DNA of 7,602 nucleotides from Acidobacteriota bacterium (GCA_016201195.1 JACQDI010000210.1:1-7602); one strand, 5' to 3'; shown: positions 1 to 7,200, numbered from the stretch's first letter. Translations and numbers: made by a program. Notes: a model not told the origin generated them from the sequence alone.

Positions 1-943
1 CAATATCAAACAGGTTGCCCACGATCCCGTAATCGGCAACCTCGAAGATGGGGGCGCTCGCATCCTTGTTGATGGCCACTACGGTCTTCGAGCCCTTCAT
101 TCCCACCAGGTGCTGGATGGCCCCGGAGATGCCGACGGCGATGTAGAGCTTGGGTGCGACGGTCTGGCCCGAGCTGCCCACCTGGCGCTCCAGGGGCAAC
201 CAACCGCTATCGCAGACGGGCCGTGACGCGCCCAACTCGGCGCCCAACGCCTCGGCCAGTTGCTGCACCATGGGGAGATTTTCGGGATCCTTGATGCCGC
301 GCCCCACCGAGACGATGATCTCGGCCGAGGCGAGGTCGACCGTGCGCTTGGCCTCCTGGAAGCGCTCGAGCGGCCGGGTGCGGATCTGAGCGGCGTCGAG
401 CGTGACAGCTTGGCGCTCGATGGGCGCAGCAGCGGACACCGGCTGCAAGCTGTCCGCGCGGAAGGCGCCGGCCTGCACCGAAACAAAGTACGGCGCTTCG
501 CCCGAAAACACCACGTCGGCGTTCATCTTGCCTTGAAACAGTTGCCGCACGAACACCGGAGTTCCATCTTCCGTCCGGAAGCCCACGACGTCCGAAATGA
601 ACCCCCGGCCGAGCGACGCGGCGAGCTTGGGGCCGAAATCGCGGACCTGGTAGGTATGCGGCAGCAGCACCAGAAACGGATGGGCGGCGCGGATTACCTG
701 CTGAAGGGCCAGCGTGAAGGCGTCCGGAGTGTACTCGGCGAGCAACGGGTGGCGCACCGCCAGCACACGCTCGACCGCTTGCCCGGCGAGCTCCGCTTCG
801 AGCGCATCGGTCCCCTCGCCGACGACAGCCGCCGTTACCGGACGCCCCAGCGCCTTGCCGATCTCGATGCCGGCGGCGAGCGCCTCCCACGACATCTTGT
901 GCCAGGCGCCCTCTTGTTGTTCCAGGATGACAAGGATACTCAT
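1..943 (-). CDS. etfA: Electron transfer flavoprotein subunit alpha, 3' end cut by window edge
   Basis: EtfA binds FAD and, with EtfB, forms a soluble cytoplasmic heterodimer that passes electrons from flavoprotein dehydrogenases such as acyl-CoA dehydrogenases to a membrane quinone oxidoreductase. The frame is open for 314 codons from an ATG at 943 (MSILVILEQQEGAW) to the window edge. The N-terminal domain carries GEAPYFVSVQAGAFRA. The FAD domain is clear: ASR near residue 239-241, QVGSSGQTVAPKLYIAVG, then GISGAIQH with His278, and AINKDASAPIFEVADYG near the end. The last visible residues are GNLFDI, where many homologues have Asp instead of Asn; perhaps 5-15 residues are missing. The start codon overlaps the etfB stop as ATGA (943-940), implying translational coupling. 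A GAGG lies 10 bases upstream inside etfB. Family assignment is firm; the dehydrogenase partner cannot be told from here. Confidence 0.96.
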   Translation of the reverse strand, partial: MSILVILEQQEGAWHKMSWEALAAGIEIGKALGRPVTAAVVGEGTDALEAELAGQAVERVLAVRHPLLAEYTPDAFTLALQQVIRAAHPFLVLLPHTYQVRDFGPKLAASLGRGFISDVVGFRTEDGTPVFVRQLFQGKMNADVVFSGEAPYFVSVQAGAFRADSLQPVSAAAPIERQAVTLDAAQIRTRPLERFQEAKRTVDLASAEIIVSVGRGIKDPENLPMVQQLAEALGAELGASRPVCDSGWLPLERQVGSSGQTVAPKLYIAVGISGAIQHLVGMKGSKTVVAINKDASAPIFEVADYGIVGNLFDI

Positions 944-1710
944 AAGACCCGCGCCTCAAACTTCAACTTCTCCACGAGCTTCGCCGCGGCCTCCTTGGGG
1001 GAGCCCTCCAGCAAGTGGGTGCGCTTCGTTTTCTGGGGCACGTAGACGCGGCGGATCTGCTGGCGCGGCTCGAGGTCCACTCCCAGCTCGGCGGGCGTGA
1101 GCCGTTTCAACTCTTTCGTCTTCGCCTTCTTGATACCCATCAGGGTGGCGTAGCGAACCTTGTTGATGCCCGACTGGATGGCGAGCAGCGCCGGCAACGG
1201 CATCTCCACGTACTGAAACCAGCCGGCCTCGAGCTCGCGCTTGACCTTGATCGAGCCGTCGCGCTTTTCGACCTCCATGATGATGGTGGCGTGGGGCAGG
1301 CCGAGCAGCTCGGCGAGGATCACCCCGGTTTGTCCGTAGCCGAAGTCGTCGGATTGCAGCCCGGTGAGGATCAGGTCCGGCGATTCGGCCCGCGCGGCGG
1401 CGGCCATGGCGCGCGCAGCGGTGAAAGTATCGGCGCGGCCCAGGGCCTCGTCCTCAATGTGGATGCCGCGGTCGGCGCCCTTGGCCAGGGCCTCGCGGAT
1501 GGCGGAGGCGGCCCGCGGCGGGCCGGCGCACAGGACCACCACTTCTCCCCCGTGCTTCTCCTTCAGCCGCAGGCCTTCCTCCAGGGCGAAGGCGTCGGGC
1601 TCGTTGACCTCCCAGGTGAGGTCGGCTTCCTTCACCCACTGCCCGCCCTCGTCAATGCGCAGCACCGAATCTTTCGCCGGGACTTGTTTGAGGCAGACGA
1701 TGATTTTCAT
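940..1710 (-). CDS. etfB: Electron transfer flavoprotein subunit beta
   Basis: This is the AMP-binding partner of EtfA in the ETF heterodimer. The product is 256 residues, the usual family length. It starts MKIIVCLKQVPAKDS, a canonical EtfB N terminus, which is why the ATG at 1710 is preferred over a GTG at 1764 that would translate through the repeat. Visible landmarks are NEPDAFALEEGLRLKE (46-61 region), the nucleotide-binding stretch GLQSDDFGYGQTG (117-129) and, near residue 187, YATLMGIKKAKTKELK, which matches the recognition loop used for docking to dehydrogenases. The bases before the ATG read TCCTCTTT, so no Shine-Dalgarno is visible; an inverted repeat ends 7 bases upstream. The gene follows fabF after 77 bases and its stop overlaps the etfA start. 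Whether this ETF is a simple carrier or an electron-bifurcating type cannot be decided by eye. Confidence 0.96.
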   Translation of the reverse strand: MKIIVCLKQVPAKDSVLRIDEGGQWVKEADLTWEVNEPDAFALEEGLRLKEKHGGEVVVLCAGPPRAASAIREALAKGADRGIHIEDEALGRADTFTAARAMAAAARAESPDLILTGLQSDDFGYGQTGVILAELLGLPHATIIMEVEKRDGSIKVKRELEAGWFQYVEMPLPALLAIQSGINKVRYATLMGIKKAKTKELKRLTPAELGVDLEPRQQIRRVYVPQKTKRTHLLEGSPKEAAAKLVEKLKFEARVL

Positions 1711-1716
1711 AAAGAG

Positions 1717-1789
1717 GATCGTGGAACGTGGGCCCGTGTCCCGCGGCCGCGCGGGTTTCTCCACGATCTACGTTCCACGGTCCACGATC
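1717..1789. repeat. Inverted repeat built from 7-bp GATCGTR units between fabF and etfB
   Basis: On the minus strand four contiguous 7-bp units follow consensus GATCGTR: 1789-1783 and 1768-1762 match exactly, 1782-1776 has C at position 3 and 1775-1769 has A at position 3. The opposite arm at 1717-1730 holds two units in reverse orientation (GATCGTG, GAACGTG on the plus strand). The arms give a perfect 10-bp stem, CGTGGAACGT at 1720-1729 with 1770-1779. Inside is a second perfect 6-bp hairpin, CCCGCG 1740-1745 with CGCGGG 1750-1755 around a GCCG loop. The fabF TGA stop (1790-1788) lies at one edge and the etfB ATG is 7 bases from the other. There is no U-run after the hairpin on the transcribed strand, so it is not a classical intrinsic terminator. 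The same unit occurs at 4194-4221. Confidence 0.8.
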
Positions 1790-3020
1790 AGAGTCTCTTA
1801 AATACCAGCGCCCCGTTGGTGCCGCCGAAACCGAACGAATTGGTCAGCGCATATTCGATGTGCGCGCGGCGGGAGAAGTTGGGCACGTAATCCAGGTCGC
1901 ACTCCGGGTCCTTATTGCACTGATTGATGGTCGGGGGCATGACCTGGTCACGCAGGGCGAGCACCACGATGCCCGCCTCCAGGCCCCCGGCGCCGCCTAG
2001 CAGGTGGCCGGTCATCGACTTGGTGGAGCTGATCGCCAGTGTGCGGGCGTGGTCGCCGAAGGTGCGCTTGATGGCGATGGTCTCGATGCGGTCGCCGACC
2101 GGCGTCTAGGTGCCGTGGGCGTTGATGTAGTCAATCTGCTCGAACTGGATGCCAGCGTCGCGGATGGCGTTGCGCATCACGCGATAGGCGCCGTCGCCGT
2201 CCTCGGAGGGCGAGGTGATGTGGTGGGCGTCGGCGCTCATCCCATAGCCCACCAGCTCGGCCAGGATCGGCGCCCCGCGGCGCTTGGCGAACTCCAGCTC
2301 TTCCAGGATCAGGATGCCCGCGCCTTCGCCGACTACGAACCCGTCCCGGTCGGCGTCGAAGGGGCGGGAGGCGGAGCGCGGATCGTCGTTGCGCGTCGAA
2401 AGCGCCCGCATGGCCGCGAACCCCCCGATCCCCATCGGCGTGATGGAAGCCTCCGAGCCGCCGCAGATCATGACGTCGGCGTCCCCGCGCTCGATCAGCC
2501 GAAAGGAGTCTCCCACGGCGTGGGCGCTGGTGGTGCAGGCGGTGGCGGTGGCCGAATTGGGGCCCTTCGCGCCGGTGCGGATCGAAACCTGCCCGGAGGC
2601 CAGGTTGATGATGGTCGCGGGGATAAAAAATGCGGAGATCTTCCGGGGACCGCCCTCCAGCAGGGCCTTGTGCTCGCGCTCGATCACGTCGAATCCGCCG
2701 ATACCGCTGCCGATGTAGACCCCGACGCGTTCCGCGATCTCCGGGGTTACCTGCAAGCCGGAAGCCCTCAGGGCGAAGTCAGTGGCCGCCAGGGCGAAGT
2801 GGATGAACCGCCCCATCTTCTTGACTTCTTTTTTCTCGATGTAGTGCAGCGGGTCAAAACCCTTGACTTCCCCGGCAATCTGGGCGGCGAAGGCGGAGGC
2901 GTCGAACGACGTGATGCGATCCACGCCGCTCTGCCCTGCCAGCAGGGCTTTCCAGTTCTCTTCGGTCCCGATTCCCACTGCGGAAATCAGACCGACTCCG
3001 GTTACGACCACCCTTCGCAA
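1788..3020 (-). pseudogene. fabF: 3-oxoacyl-ACP synthase II (FabF) interrupted by an in-frame amber stop
   Basis: FabF condenses malonyl-ACP with a growing acyl-ACP in cytoplasmic type II fatty acid synthesis. The full frame from TTG at 3020 to TGA at 1790-1788 would give 410 codons, the normal family length. It begins MRRVVVTGVGLISAVG, has the nucleophile Cys162 in TACTTSAHAVGDS, His302 in DYINAHGT, Lys334 and His339 in SSTKSMTGHLLGGAGG, and the C-terminal NSFGFGGTNGALVF. Codon 305 (2108-2106) is TAG, where homologues have Ser or Ala (HGTST). The 304-residue product would lack Lys334 and His339 and should be inactive; the remaining 105 codons stay in the same frame with no other damage. A TCG to TAG change of one base would explain it. 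A real recent mutation, a sequencing or assembly error, or readthrough are all possible; error or recent mutation is most likely. It follows acpP by 53 bases. Confidence 0.93.
2106..2108 (-). other. Premature amber codon inside fabF
   Basis: The codon after HGT of the catalytic motif is TAG and the next is ACG (Thr), so the motif reads HGT-stop-TPVGD where HGTSTPxxD is expected. The reading frame is unchanged on either side, so this is a substitution and not a frameshift. A methionine codon at 2015-2013 (residue 336) is the next in-frame ATG, but it lies in the middle of the thiolase-like fold and is unlikely to produce a useful protein. Confidence 0.95.
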
Positions 3021-3032
3021 ATGAACTCCCCC
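3018..3032 (-). promoter_or_regulatory. Shine-Dalgarno and TTG start of fabF
   Basis: GGGGGAG at 3032-3026 is followed by a 5-base spacer and TTG at 3020-3018. No in-frame ATG exists near the expected N terminus (MRRVVVTGVG). The strong ribosome site and the conserved N-terminal sequence together support TTG as the start codon. Confidence 0.75.
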
Positions 3033-3073
3033 TGGCCCAGAGGGCCTCCCGGTGTGCCTTTCCCCGATCCCGC

Positions 3074-3313
3074 CTATTTGTTCTTGGTGTGGCTCTGGAT
3101 GTAGTCGATGGCGTCCTTCACGGTGGTGATCTTCTCCGCGTCGTCGTCGGGGATGTCGATCTCGAAGGCTTCTTCAAAGGCCATCACCAACTCCACGATG
3201 TCGAGCGAGTCGGCGCCCAGGTCCTCGACAAAGGAGGCGGCTAAATCCACCTGCGACTCATCTACGCCGAGCTGCTCGACGATAATTTGCTTGACCCTTT
3301 CCTCAACGGACAT
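3074..3313 (-). CDS. acpP: Acyl carrier protein
   Basis: ACP carries the growing acyl chain as a thioester on 4'-phosphopantetheine and shuttles it between the fatty acid synthase enzymes in the cytoplasm. The product is 79 residues and strongly acidic. The attachment site is Ser36 in GADSLD, at the same residue number as in E. coli. Helix II (SLDIVELVMAFEEAF) and the following IDIPDDDAEKI are the canonical partner-binding surface. The ATG at 3313 has GGAGGG at 3322-3317, close but convincing. The gene ends in TAG. It is followed by fabF after 53 bases, a common pairing in bacterial fatty acid operons, and has its own promoter upstream, so acpP and fabF probably share a transcript that may continue into etfBA. 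Identification is firm. Confidence 0.98.
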   Translation of the reverse strand: MSVEERVKQIIVEQLGVDESQVDLAASFVEDLGADSLDIVELVMAFEEAFEIDIPDDDAEKITTVKDAIDYIQSHTKNK

Positions 3314-3341
3314 GAACCCTCCACAAGTGGTGAAATTATTG

Positions 3342-3370
3342 ATTCTACCGGGCCCGGAGGGAAGGCGCAA
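3342..3370 (-). promoter_or_regulatory. Predicted sigma70-type promoter for acpP-fabF
   Basis: On the minus strand TTGCGC (3370-3365) is separated by 17 bases from TAGAAT (3347-3342), matching the -10 consensus at 5 of 6 positions. Transcription would start near 3335, giving a leader of about 20 bases that contains the acpP ribosome site. A perfect 10-bp palindrome, CCGGGCCCGG (3348-3357), fills the spacer next to the -10 box and could be a repressor site or simply GC-rich chance. Confidence 0.6.
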
Positions 3371-3411
3371 GTTGCTGTTGCGAAGAAGCGAACGGGCGAC
3401 GAGGCGGGGAG

Positions 3412-4056
3412 CTACCGGTACTTCCGGTGGACGGCCAGAACGCGGCCCTGGATCTGAACCTGGTCGAGGGGGACGCGGATGGGCTTCATAGCGGCATTGG
3501 CGGGTTGCAGGCGCGCCATCCCGCCGGACTCGCGGTAGAAACGCTTGAGGGTGGTCTCGCTCGACCCGACCAGGGCCACCACGATCTCGCCGTCGCGGGC
3601 TTGCTCCGTGCGCTCTACCAGCACATAGTCCCCACTGAGAATATGATCGTCGATCATCGATTCGCCCGTTACCTGCAGGGCGTAAACGTTGGGGTTGCCG
3701 AAAAAGTCGGAGAACGACAGGGACTGGGGATTTTCGACCGCCTCGATCGGCCGGCCCGCGGCGATCCTGCCCTGCAAGGATAACTCCAGCACCGGCGGCG
3801 CATGGAGCGTCCGGTCCTGCTTCTGGCGCTTCAGATCGGCGTAGTATTGGGGCCCCAGGTCGAGCGACCGGCTCTGGTTGACGCCCCGCTTCAGGTATCC
3901 TTTGCCGCACAGCGTGGTCAGGTGCTTGTGGACCGTGGCCAGAGACGCCAGGTCCATCCCTGCGGCGATTTCTTCATAGCTGGGGCTGTAGCCGCGCTTC
4001 TGGATGAAGCCGGCCACGTGATCGAGCACTTGTCGTTGGCGTCGGGTCAGGGCCAT
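3412..4056 (-). CDS. lexA: LexA SOS-response repressor
   Basis: LexA represses DNA-repair genes and cleaves itself when activated RecA filaments form on damaged DNA. The product is 214 residues, slightly longer than E. coli LexA (202). It begins MALTRRQRQVLDHVAGFIQ. A winged helix-turn-helix occupies about residues 25-57, with recognition-helix sequence LASLATVHKHL, nearer to Gram-positive-type LexA than to the E. coli one. The cleavage bond is Ala100-Gly101 in GRIAAGRPI. The catalytic nucleophile is Ser133 in GESMID and the general base is Lys171 in TTLKRF. The stop is TAG. The ATG at 4056 is chosen by homology; an in-frame TTG at 4101 would add 15 residues encoded by promoter sequence. Only a weak AAGG precedes the ATG. 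The gene stands alone, with a promoter on each side. A LexA-type repressor is certain; its DNA target is not. Confidence 0.96.
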   Translation of the reverse strand: MALTRRQRQVLDHVAGFIQKRGYSPSYEEIAAGMDLASLATVHKHLTTLCGKGYLKRGVNQSRSLDLGPQYYADLKRQKQDRTLHAPPVLELSLQGRIAAGRPIEAVENPQSLSFSDFFGNPNVYALQVTGESMIDDHILSGDYVLVERTEQARDGEIVVALVGSSETTLKRFYRESGGMARLQPANAAMKPIRVPLDQVQIQGRVLAVHRKYR

Positions 4057-4062
4057 GACCTT

Positions 4063-4091
4063 ATTGTGGGCGAAGAAAAAGGGAAAGTCAA
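4063..4091 (-). promoter_or_regulatory. Predicted lexA promoter, possibly giving a leaderless transcript
   Basis: TTGACT (4091-4086, 5 of 6 to the -35 consensus) and CACAAT (4068-4063, 4 of 6 to the -10 consensus) are separated by exactly 17 bases. The lexA ATG begins only 6 bases after the -10 box, so a start at the usual distance would fall on or beside the initiation codon and leave little or no leader. Confidence 0.6.
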
Positions 4092-4094
4092 GAG

Positions 4095-4113
4095 GTTCCA
4101 AGATGTTCCAAGA
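4095..4113. promoter_or_regulatory. Phased GTTCCAAGA direct repeat, candidate LexA operator
   Basis: Two identical copies of GTTCCAAGA lie at 4095-4103 and 4105-4113, one helical turn (10 bp) apart, directly upstream of the lexA -35 box. AAGA also recurs at 4090-4093 and 4119-4122, extending the phasing in weaker form. On the minus strand each copy contains GAAC, the half-site of Gram-positive and alphaproteobacterial LexA boxes; the alphaproteobacterial box is a direct repeat with 7 bases between half-sites, whereas here the gap is 6. The position suits autoregulation, but that is inference. Confidence 0.4.
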
Positions 4114-4193
4114 GCCTTAAGAGCCTTTTTTGCCCTCGGGTGAAACGACTGCCCCATGAAGCTCACTAGGGTAAATATATGCGTAACACAGCC

Positions 4194-4221
4194 CACGATC
4201 CGCTATCTACGATCTACGATC
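4194..4221 (-). repeat. Four-unit 7-bp tandem repeat (GATCGTR) across the RND stop codon
   Basis: Minus-strand units are GATCGTA at 4221-4215 and 4214-4208, a diverged GATAGCG at 4207-4201 and GATCGTG at 4200-4194. The transporter's last codons (Asp, Arg, Arg, Ser) and its TAG stop at 4209-4207 are encoded inside the repeat. It has the same unit, unit number and orientation relative to the gene as the array at 1762-1789, but no inverted arm. The rest of the gap down to lexA (4057-4193) holds an AT-rich patch at 4171-4184 and no convincing intrinsic terminator. Confidence 0.75.
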
Positions 4222-7200
4222 CACCGGCTGGGGAACCCGGCGCGCAGCCGGTTGGCGGGTTCCCAGGCGCTTCATCCACGCCTGGAACGACTCCATGTAG
4301 ACGTAAAACACAGGGGTGATGTAGAGGGTCAAGAGCTGCGAAACCACCAGCCCGCCCTCGACCGCCAAGCCCAGGGGGCGCCGGGCTTCCCCACCCGCTC
4401 CCAGACCCAGGGCGATAGGCAGCGAGCCCATCAAGGCGGCCATGGTGGTCATCATGATGGGACGGAAGCGCACCAGGCAGGCTTCGTAGATCGCCTCCGG
4501 CGCAGGCTTCCCCTCGATCCGCTGCGCTTCGAGGGCGAAGTCGATCATCATGATGGCGTTTTTCTTGACAATCCCGATCAGCATAATGATCCCGACGAAG
4601 CCGTAAATGTTCAGCTCGGTACGAAACAGCAGGAGCGTGGCCAGGGCGCCGAAACCGGCCGACGGCAGCCCGGAAAGAATGGTCAGCGGGTGCAGGAAAC
4701 TCTCGTAGAGAATCCCCAGCACCATGTAGATGACCACCACGGCCATGATCAGCAGCAGCCCCATGCCCTTGAGCGACGACTGAAAGGCCTGGGCGACGCC
4801 CTGAAAACTGGTGAGGACGGTGGCCGGCAGGTCGGTGTGGGAGACCTGCTCCACCTGCTGAATCGCGTCTCCAAGGGACACGCCCGGCTTGGTGTTGAAG
4901 GAAACAGTGACGGCGGGGAGCTGGCCGAGGTGATTCACCGTCAGCGGTCCGACGCCGGGAGTCAGCTTCGCAACCGCGTTCAACGGAACGAGTTGGCCGC
5001 TGGAGGAACGGATGTACAGCATGGAAAGCGCGCTGGGGTCCCTCTGGTATTCCGGAAGCAGCTCCATGATCACCCAGTACTCGTTGGTGGGCGTGTAGAT
5101 GGTCGAAACCTGCCGCGAGCCATAGGCGTTGTAGAGGGCGCCTTCGATCTGGGCGGCGCTGACGCCGAGCAAGGATGCCTTGTCGCGGTCGATCTCGACC
5201 GTGACCTGGGGGCTGGTGATCTGCAAATCGCTCGACACATCTTGCAGGCCCGGAAGCTCCCGCATGCGGCTTTCGACGATGGGAGACCACTTGTACAGCT
5301 CTTTCAGGTCGGCATCCTGCAACGTGTACTGGTAGACGCTCTTGCTCACCTGGCCGCCGATGCGAATCAGCGGCGGGTTCTGCAGGAAGACATTGATGCC
5401 GGGAATCGAAGCGAACTTGGGGCGCAGCCGCTGGATGATGTCTTCCGGCGAAGCCGTCCGGGGGGGCCGGGGCTTGAGGCGCGCGTAGATGATGCCGGTG
5501 TTGCCTACCGTGCTGGCGCGGCCCGCCCCCACGCCTGAGAAAAAGCCGACCACGTCGGGATCCTGTTTGACCACCGCGGCCACCGCTTGCTGGTGCTTCA
5601 CCATCGAGTCGAACGAGATGTCCTGGGCCGCTTCGGTGAAGCCGAAGATTGACCCGGTGTCCTGGTTGGGGATGAAGCCTTTGGGAATTACTACGAACAA
5701 GTACGCCGTGGCGACCAGCAGAAGACCGGAAACCAGCATGGTGGCGGGGCGATGGTTCAGAACCCGCCGCAGCGTCCAGTCGTAGACGTTGAGCATGCCC
5801 TGGAAAAAACGCTCCGTGGCGCGGTAGAGCCGTCCGTGCTTTTCTTCAGCCGGCGGGCGCAGAAATCGGCTGCACAGCATGGGCGTCAGGCTCAAGGAGA
5901 CAAAGCCGGAAACCAGGATCGCTGCCCCAATCGTCACCGCAAACTCGCGGAACAGCCTCCCCAGAATTCCTCCCATGAACAGGACGGGGATGAACACCGC
6001 GGCGAGCGAGATGGTCATGGAGACGATGGTGAAGCCGATCTCCTTGGAGCCGATCAGCGAGGCGAGCAGCGTTTCCTCGCCGTGCTCCATGTGCCGCACG
6101 ATGTTTTCGAGCACCACGATGGCGTCGTCCACCACGAAGCCCACCGACAGCGTCAGGGCCATCAAGGACAGGTTGTCGAGGCTGTAGCCCAGCAGGTACA
6201 TCACCGCGAAAGTCCCCACGATGGACATGGGCAAAGCCAGGCTGGGAATCACGGTCGCCGAGACGTTGCGCAGAAACAGAAAGATCACCATTACGACCAG
6301 GGCCACGGTCAGCATCAGGGTGAACTTGACGTCGTTCACCGATTCCCGGATGGATTCGGAGCGGTCGCCGACGAAGTTCAGGTTCACCGAGGCAGGGATC
6401 TGCGCGCGCAAGGCCGGCAGCAGGTTCTTGATGGCGTCCACCACCGCCACCGTGTTGGTCCCCGGCTGTTTCTGGACCGCCAGGGTAATGGACCGATTCT
6501 GGACGTACCAGCTTGCGACCTTGTCGGTCTGCACGCTGTCGATCACCCGTCCAAGATCCTGTAGTCTCACCGGAGTGCCGTTGCGATAGGTCACGATGGC
6601 CGGGCGGTAGGCCGCCGCTTCGGTGAGCTGTCCGGTGGCCTGCACGGTGAAGGCCTTCTCCCGCCCAAACAGCATGCCTGTGGGCAGATTGACGTTGGCC
6701 TGTTCAATGGCCCTTTGCACCTCGTCGATCCCGATTCCCCTCGTAGCCAGGGCATTAGGGTCCAACTGAACGCGCACGGCATATTTCTGCGGGCCGAAGA
6801 TCTGCACCTGGGCCACGCCGCTGACGGTCGAGATGCGCTGGGCCATCAACGTGTCCCCGTACTCGTGAACCATGGACAGGGGCAGGCTGGCCGAGTTCAG
6901 CGACATGTAGAGAATCGGCTGGTCGGCCGGGTTCACCTTCTGATACGAGGGCGGATTGGGCAGATTGGGAGGCAACTGCCGCAGGGCGGCCGTAACGGCT
7001 GCCTGGACGTCTTGCGCGGCGGCGTCCAGATCCCGGTCCATCGCGAATTGGAGCGTGATTTGGGTGGTGCCCAGCCCGCTGGTCGAACTCATGTTGTCCA
7101 GGCCGGCGATGGTCGAGAACTGCCGCTCCAGCGGCGTGGCCACCGACGAAGCCATGGTTTCGGGGCTGGCCCCGGGGAGGCTGGCCGATACCTGCAAGGT

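Noticed and set aside
207..959. Minus-strand 250-codon frame over etfA
   Set aside because: It is out of frame with EtfA, whose frame has clear conserved FAD-binding motifs from 943 to the window edge.
1711..1764. Eighteen-residue N-terminal extension of EtfB starting at 1764
   Set aside because: It translates the inverted repeat and has no counterpart in EtfB proteins; MKIIVCLKQV at 1710 is canonical.
2004..3104. Plus-strand open frame of 366 codons opposite fabF
   Set aside because: Antisense shadow of fabF; it stays open through GC-rich third positions and resembles no known protein.
3646..3662. GATCGTCGATCATCGA inside lexA as another copy of the 7-bp repeat
   Set aside because: It encodes the conserved SMIDDHI stretch around the catalytic serine and does not continue with 7-bp periodicity.
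3314..3910. Apparent N-terminal extension of acpP upstream to 3910
   Set aside because: This part is lexA read in another frame plus the promoter region; ACP has a normal N terminus and a ribosome site at 3313.
4121..4140. T-run with nearby CCCTCGGG as an intrinsic terminator
   Set aside because: The T-run is on the plus strand, where no gene ends; on the minus strand it is an A-run, and no stable hairpin precedes a U-run there.
4171..4190. AT-rich patch with TATATT as a second promoter upstream of lexA
   Set aside because: No acceptable -35 box at 15-19 bases on either strand.
4156..5538. Long plus-strand open frame (460 codons) opposite the RND gene, with others at 5752-6564 and 6715-7314
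   Set aside because: Low-complexity Arg/Gly/His/Gln-rich translations with no domain; they mirror the codon bias of the well-supported minus-strand transporter.
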